Under the pieces are notes generated by a model. It did not search any database. It saw only the letters and a list, made by a program, of their open reading frames with translations, and was not told the origin of the DNA. Source: Hypomesus transpacificus (taxonomy: Eukaryota; Chordata; Actinopteri; Osmeriformes; Osmeridae). From it: a stretch of 64,000 nucleotides of DNA. Positions 57,965 through 64,000 of the stretch are shown here, one piece after another. Each line of letters begins with the position of its first letter. The stretch's first letter is position 1. The translations under genes and the position numbers were made by a program. Where the stretch lies: the NCBI RefSeq assembly GCF_021917145.1, contig NC_061061.1, positions 16,407,610-16,471,609 of the forward strand, read 5' to 3'.

Positions 57965-60821
57965 TCATGAGGTATGCATGGCAACCTTGGCAGGAAGAAC
58001 TGACATTGGAGTGCTCTGCAGCCCAGGCCCAAACAAGGGGAACAGCTTCTCTGTGAACTTGTGTGTGAAAGTACACAAGTGCTTTCCTGACACTGCATCC
58101 CAAAACGACACTTCTCCCTTATCCATGTTAAGCTTAACCCTGATCGTCTCAGGTCGCCTTTCCACAACCAGCTGCGTGCGTTTGGGGGTCAGAGCACTAT
58201 ACACCCCTTTGCTTACCCCGATAGTCCAGACACCCCGCTCCGTGGACACGGTAAACTTCCTCTTACGGGCCACAGACTCATTGCACACACCCAGGATCCA
58301 CTTGGGGTTGTCTGCGACGTTGACCTCCCAACGATGCTTGCCTGAGGAAAAGCCCTGGGCACCCAGGACGAAGACACAGGGATCAAATCTCTCAGGGTTG
58401 TCCGGCAAAGACTGACGCTCTGGGCTGTCCCGTATGCTGTCCAGGCCGGGAGACATAGAGAGCCACGGGGAAGCCGTGTTAGGATCCATCACCACAGGGA
58501 CTGAACGAGTGGACAGAAAAAGAGAGTCAGCTAACATCGTCCTCCCAACTGCTTATGTAACAGACGTGTATGTAACGCCACCGTCGGGAGGTACACTCGG
58601 CCGATGTTTCGAACGATGTACCGGGGTTTGAAACCGCCACCTCCCGACTCCTCATGCGCGACCACTACCAACTACGCCAACGTAAAGCTAACGATTGGCT
58701 GGCACGGCGGGCCTGAATACCTACCTATACTTACCTGTGTGACAAGTACATACAATAACTATTATGTCTATCACCATGCCGGAGACCGCACTATTACCAT
58801 GTTACACTCACAGCATTTGATATGAGTCTGCATGTTCTTCCAGATGTTGTAGCCCAGAGAGCCGACATGTTGGCCCATGTCAAGCAGAATGTGTGAGGGA
58901 TACTCAGGGTCTGGAACAGTCCACTGCGCTCTGCAGAAATGTGCAATATGGTAGTTTGTGATAAAGATGTATCCATTAAAAGGGGATTTATCACGGATGC
59001 ATTATTTTAAGAGATATTTGGCAGTACAGTACTCACTTCCTCTTTAGGTTTTGAAAATTCTGTAAAAAAAAACAAACAAAAAAATAATAATAAACACAAC
59101 ACTGGTTATTACACTCCAGTCAATAGCGAATAAATCACTAAAAGTGATTATTCACTTCAGATGTTAATGTTACCTGCAGAAAAGGCAGATCCTCTCCCCC
59201 CATCTCCCTCTTGACGGTTTTGATCAGCTCAGTAAGAGTGGCGATGTCCCTAGTCAGCCGGTTAATATGTTCCTTCACGGTTATCGTCTTCTCCTCCTCT
59301 TCGTCAGTCAGAGCTTTGAGTCTGGCGGCTTCTTCGGCGTGCAGCACCTGGTGGAGCCTGGTAAACTCAGCCTTGATCTGCTTCTCTGCTTGATGGGCCT
59401 GACTCTGGAGGAACATGGCGACAGCAGTGTTGATATTCTGCTCTGCGGCAAATTCATGTATAGTAATACCAAACAAACAGACCAAATGCCAAGCTATGAG
59501 AAAACCCCTTTAAATAGCAGAGCTGGGCAGTAACAAAGTACAAATACTTTGTTTGTGTACTTTAATTGATTTTTTTTTCCTGGTATCAGTGCTTTCCTAT
59601 ATATTTTTCAGACAACTTTTTACTTTCACGCCTTACATTTTGTGCACAAATATCTGTACTTTTTAATCCTTACATTTTCAAGCCAGGCTCCTTACTTTAG
59701 TTTTAATTTTTTGTATTTGGTGGCATGTTCTCCCCCTCTCCTTTCATTGTGTGCGTGCAGAAAAAAGTTTCCCAAATTTCTTTTTTATGTATTTTTTAAA
59801 ATACCTTAAAAAATATATATATATATATATATATTGTTAAAATATTTGGCAAAAAAATGTAAAGGAAAAGGTTGCATCTTTCGAAAATATTTTAACAATA
59901 TAAAATCAATTGACGAAAACGTTTCTAAAGGTTGTTTTTTTTGTTACAAAAAAGGTTGCATCATTGAGTACTTGGTTAGTCTTTTCAAACATGATCTGTA
60001 CTTCTACTTGAGTGAAGGATGTGTGTACGTTTGCCATCTCTGTTGAAGAGTCGAAACGGACTGTCAAAACAGTGTAGACACCATGTATTCTAAATGATGA
60101 AGGAAATCCTGCTTGAACATATTTCATTTATGGAATGCGAAGCAGGATTGGCAACTTCTTCATTGTCATAACCAAGGAGCTACATTACCTTGATGTATTC
60201 AACTGTGGTGGAAAACTTGTTTCTTATCTTCAAGTAATGTTCAATTTTATCCTCCAATATGGTTACTTTGAGACCCAGTTCATCCTGTAAGACAGCACAC
60301 GTTTAACAACGCCCATACAGTTGAAAATAGATAAAACGGTAAAACTATAATTCAGCGGGTAACCAATAACAGAATGAGTCAGCGTATCTAACCTTACAGA
60401 ATGGCGCCCCCTTGTTGAGTGGCAGAAGCTCGTGTGTTCGATGTAGTGTCACACATTCAACACACACGGGCTCCTCGTCTTTAATACAGAACAGCTGAAA
60501 CTCGAGCCGGTGCAAGTTACATTGAGCCTCTGTACTGGCGAATGGTGCCCGCCAGCCTTTCTCCTTTTGAAAAGACTCGCAAGCGTCTCTTAACGCACGG
60601 TTGGAGATAGGTTGTTCACCATCGCAGCTCTTCCTGCATACAGGGCACTTGTTACCTGTTATGGATTGCCAGCTTTGGTCCAGACATTTCTGACAGAAAC
60701 TATGTGAGCAGGACAGTAGAACAGGCTCTCGGTAAAGCTCTCGACAGACTGGACATGTGAGGTCCTCCTGAAGGAGATAAGGACCCTCAGACATTTCTTC
60801 ATTCCACGCACATTCGGCCAT
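57965..60821 (-). CDS. TRIM E3 ligase: RING, B-box 2, coiled coil, PRY-SPRY (six exons)
   Basis: Predicted cytoplasmic RING-type E3 ubiquitin ligase of 489 aa, similar in build to TRIM35/A33-like proteins, many of which act in innate immunity in fish. Exons: 60,393-60,821; 60,189-60,284; 59,174-59,440; 59,037-59,059; 58,812-58,930; 57,965-58,500. All phases agree, and the 96-bp second and 23-bp fourth exons are hallmarks of this family. RING: C23, C26, C38, H40, C43, C46, C59, C62. B-box 2: C101, H104, C112, D115, C120, C123, H127, H130. The coiled coil covers roughly 144-265. PRY-SPRY from about 285 includes AQWTVPDPE, MDPNTASPWL, HRWEVNV and VSFWDAVSG. The ATG of MAECAWNEE was chosen; upstream in-frame triplets are non-ATG. 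Teleosts carry large expansions of this group, so no orthologue name is given. Confidence 0.9.
58570..58695 (-). mobile_element. Second tRNA-like SINE family member in TRIM intron 5
   Basis: On the minus strand TGGCGTAGTTGG (A-box-like) and GGTTTCAAACCCC (B-box-like) are spaced as in a tRNA promoter. The sequence differs from the main SINE family of the window. The body and tail could not be defined. Confidence 0.4.
59806..59836. repeat. (AT)n microsatellite in TRIM intron 2
   Basis: A short pure (AT)n run within an AT-rich intron that holds nothing else I can recognise. Confidence 0.8.
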
Positions 60822-63565
60822 CGCTATCGGTGTAGGCCCTTCGAAGGGAAGCGTCAAGTTTTTTACTTTCAAATTAAGAGAAGAATAGCCGACTGAATTA
60901 GCTGACAGTCGACCACAAAATCTCAGTTTGTTTTGTTGGCGGTACTGGTGTCTGGCCCTGTAGATTTTTCTTATCGTACCCTAAACATTTACCAATTGTG
61001 ATCGGTCTATTCAAGAAGAGGACTTTACCCTACCTGGTAGGAGACTGTCTTTCGAGTCAGCGTTTCTTCCTGAATCTCGATATGGGAAGACAAACCTGGT
61101 ACTGCCCCTAGTGGAACTGGAGTTGCAAGATATAAGTACTCGCGCACATATTCAGCCACCGAGAGTTGTATAGGTATCTGTGAGCAAGTGCATGGCACGC
61201 TCGCATAGGTTAACTCTGCTCGCTCCGCGGATTTCCGCTCTCTCGAGTCTACGTGACCTTTTGCGATGTGGTACCGAAAACCAAGGAAGGCGAGTTCAGT
61301 GTAAAAGCTTACTGTTACTATACCAACGTATCATTAGATGGCGTGGTTATGCATATCCCTTTTAGTGATAAGAGTTTTACTTGTTACTTATTAAACCTGT
61401 TCATGTTTTATCCAGCAGAGGGAGCCTGAAACTGAAACATGTGTTTTCTTATCAGTTATTGACTTTGCAGCCAGTGAAGAAAATAGCCTACAGTATAATT
61501 TATTTTTTAAAGGTAGGTAGTGAACATCCATAGCACAGGAAAACATTTTTAATTGTTGTTATCTTCTACTGCTGGATAAATAATTTATGATTCTCTTGGC
61601 TTGGAAACAGTTTTACAAAAGGAACAAAAACAATGATAATGGGTCCCGTTTAACTTTAAGGAAGGTATCTTAAATATGTGGTAGCACTTTATATTTAGTA
61701 GACATTAATTGCCAGGAGCAATGGGTTCAACAAGGCTGTACAAAAATACATGCACACATAGAAAACACCCAACCCCCTGCATACAAAACCTGCTAAAACT
61801 GCATGATACATTTACTTTTCTTACTTCAAAGTTCATTGATGGTGCCTGTGTGTGACAGTGTGAATGTGTCAAACCAACCAAAGAACACAGTGGTGACTTG
61901 GTTTCTCTGTTTTGCAATAAAGTGGTTTTAATCCATTTTAAGTAACACGTAAGTCGTAGGTGGGTGAGATGGCCATTAAACCACTGGCTTTTTGTGTCAG
62001 AACCCAAACATCAACACAAAAGAATTCATTATTATCAGGGGGTGATATTTAGCCGCAGATATGGCTTTTAATAATTATTCCAAACTATCTCATTTATCTC
62101 AGTCATATCTTGATTGTAAATACTACAGTGTGGTAGATAGGATGTCAAACCTTTCTTGTGGCTTGATGTCTAAGAATTAAGAGTATGGTAGACAAAAACA
62201 TACACAAAAGGACAGACGTACTGTAAAGATGATTCTTTGACAAATAACATTGTTTTAGTTTATTTAATTAGTTTTTCTTTGTATGGTATCACTACCGAGG
62301 ACCTTCGTGAACTATAACAATCAAACTTTCTTTTGGGAAGATGCACATCTTTAAATTTGTTTCTCTTTTACATTATTGTTGGTTTCAGTTCCTGTATGAT
62401 CTACTAGTTGTACCCCAACTTAACAAACATATTGTATTGTATTTAGACATATGTATGACCATTAGGACCTACAGCACAGTGTCTATAGGAAGTCTATACT
62501 CTTGAGCTTATAGTAAATGCATTCTATTTTTACATACTTTTACACAAAACACAAATGAGTAAAGGGAAGTGACTCTGGAAGTGGTTCGAGGAGTCTACTT
62601 CTCTATTCAAATAAAATACAAACTTTAGTTGTCAGGAAATTGGTTATGATCTAATCTATATGTAGAGAAAGTTCAGTTGTTGTTGTAGTTTAGAATGCTG
62701 TTGAAAATGTGATAATTACCATACAGAGTATTAAATGGTTGTAAAATATGGGCTGGCTATATGGCAATAAGAAAAGGAAGTAAAACATGAAACAGAATAT
62801 GCTATAACTTTTAAAGACAAAGACATTAATAATGTCACCTACTGTCAGTAAGAATTGAAGCAATACATTTGCAAGTGTGCATGTGGGCATACAATTAGTA
62901 TATATGTGATTGTGTCTTTGCTAGTAATATGGGTACTGAGAATAGCGACGAACCGTGCCTCATTTCCCAAATGCTGAATGTTTCATCGGCCGCTCACCTC
63001 AGTTACCACAGCTGTACAGGACGCAGCGTTCTGCAGCAGAAGGTGTTAAAAACATGTTTCAGACATTTCTGCACAATTGCCTGAACAACAAGGCGGACTG
63101 TGAAACAGACGCGGATCAGAGGGTCTCTGTGTTTGATTGAAATGGGGAGAAAGAAAATAGAGACACATAGGTGTGATAAACATTTTGATGACAGTTTCAT
63201 GATATTTTTGCGCATAGATTTCAAGTTTCAAATGTATTGGCATTTGTCACAAATACAGATACAATATAATGATTTCCTCCTGCTCCTTTTGACTACATCT
63301 ATACTAAATCTAAACATATCATAAATAATCTGACTCATAACAAATGTGTTAATCCTACATAAACTACTATTCTTACGAGTAATCACTGTCTTTATATTAC
63401 CCACTTATATGAATATATATTAGTCTATGTGATGATTTTTTGCTCTATTCCTCAAAGTTAAATTACTTGAGCTCAAACACATTCAGTAATACTCACAATA
63501 CAATAGTCATATTCATATTACTAGGTGGAGTTGAGTAAATGTATCTTTCTGTAAGTATTAAGTGG
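60822..63565. other. TRIM 5' region and intergenic DNA, no further gene seen
   Basis: The TRIM 5' UTR and promoter should lie in the first few hundred bases. A donor-like CCAG|GTAGGG on the minus strand near 61,032 hints at an upstream non-coding exon. From about 61,450 on the sequence is AT-rich with no supported exon. Confidence 0.4.
61428..61438. promoter_or_regulatory. Interferon-response-like element upstream of the TRIM gene
   Basis: GAAACTGAAAC matches the core of the interferon-stimulated response element (GAAANNGAAA). It lies about 0.6 kb upstream of the TRIM ATG. The position fits an interferon-induced promoter, but such an 11-mer can occur by chance. Confidence 0.35.
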
Positions 63566-63765
63566 AGTCAGGTGGCAGAGCGGTTAGGGAATCTGGCAAG
63601 TAATCTAAAGGTTGCCAGTTCGATTCCCAGGCCATGCCAAATGACGTTGTGTACTTGGGCAAGGCACTTCACCCTACTTACCTCGGGGGAATGTCCCTGT
63701 ACTTACTGTCAGTCGCTCTGGATAAGAGCGTCTGCTAAGTGACTAAATGTAAATGTAATTAAGTT
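63565..63765 (+). mobile_element. tRNA-derived SINE, forward
   Basis: Full-length copy: GGAGTCAGGTGGCAGAGCGG head, CCAGTTCGATTCCCAGG B box, GGGCAAGGCACTTCACC body and a TAAATGTAAATGTAATTAAG tail. The A box carries a CTGA-to-CAGA change. Confidence 0.9.
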
Positions 63766-64000
63766 ACATTTATTGGATTTCTTTAGTAAGATGTGCAGTT
63801 GGGTTTTGCAGTGTAGACTCACATAAGCCGAGGACAACAAGGCTTGCAGTGATGCAGTCAGACTCCACAAAGGTGACATGAATTGTGGAAATGGGTTAGA
63901 GATGTGGTTACAGATTAATCATTTCTCGAAAGCACTACATCAGTGAAAACCAAGCCACTTCTGCAATTTATTAATGTATAATAATAATGACTTGGAAGCT

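Overview
This window reads as a teleost fish nuclear genome. Introns have GT/AG borders, simple repeats and minisatellites are very abundant, and at least eight copies of one tRNA-derived SINE share the tail that ends near GCTAAATGA(C)TAAATGTAAATG. The protein-coding genes are vertebrate types with teleost-like sequence. I cannot fix the species.

Layout. Positions 1 to about 27,400 hold no gene I can support. This is a gene desert of (CT)n/(GA)n/(CA)n tracts, several minisatellites including a 1.2 kb (CTCTGT)n array, two reverse-strand SINEs, and several low-repeat blocks rich in TAAT cores that look like conserved non-coding elements. From about 27,400 to 29,903 (minus strand) lies a two-exon C2H2 zinc-finger gene (614 aa). 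At 31,448-31,981 (plus strand) is a small unrecognised two-exon gene model (116 aa) with an internal duplication. From 34,859 to 55,869 (minus strand) the window holds the whole coding region of megf8. I resolved it into 43 coding exons whose phases all agree, giving 2,865 aa, plus a likely 5' non-coding exon near 56.9 kb. At 57,965-60,821 (minus strand) is a six-exon RING/B-box/coiled-coil/PRY-SPRY TRIM gene (489 aa). From 61 kb to the end there is only intergenic DNA with one SINE.

How the genes relate. The zinc-finger gene, megf8 and the TRIM gene lie in the same orientation, and nothing in the sequence shows joint regulation. Megf8 is a single-pass cell-surface protein that damps Hedgehog signalling with MOSMO and MGRN1; its cytoplasmic MASRPFA motif is intact here. 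The TRIM protein is a predicted E3 ubiquitin ligase of the antiviral/TRIM35-like type, and an interferon-response-like element lies about 0.6 kb upstream of its start codon.

The most unusual signal is that tandem repeats have invaded the splice sites of megf8. A 66-bp unit carrying the 3' end of coding exon 31 and its splice donor is present 12 times, in frame throughout. A 37-bp unit carrying the splice acceptor of exon 13 is present 5 times. At least five introns have (CT)n-like microsatellites running directly into the 3' splice site.
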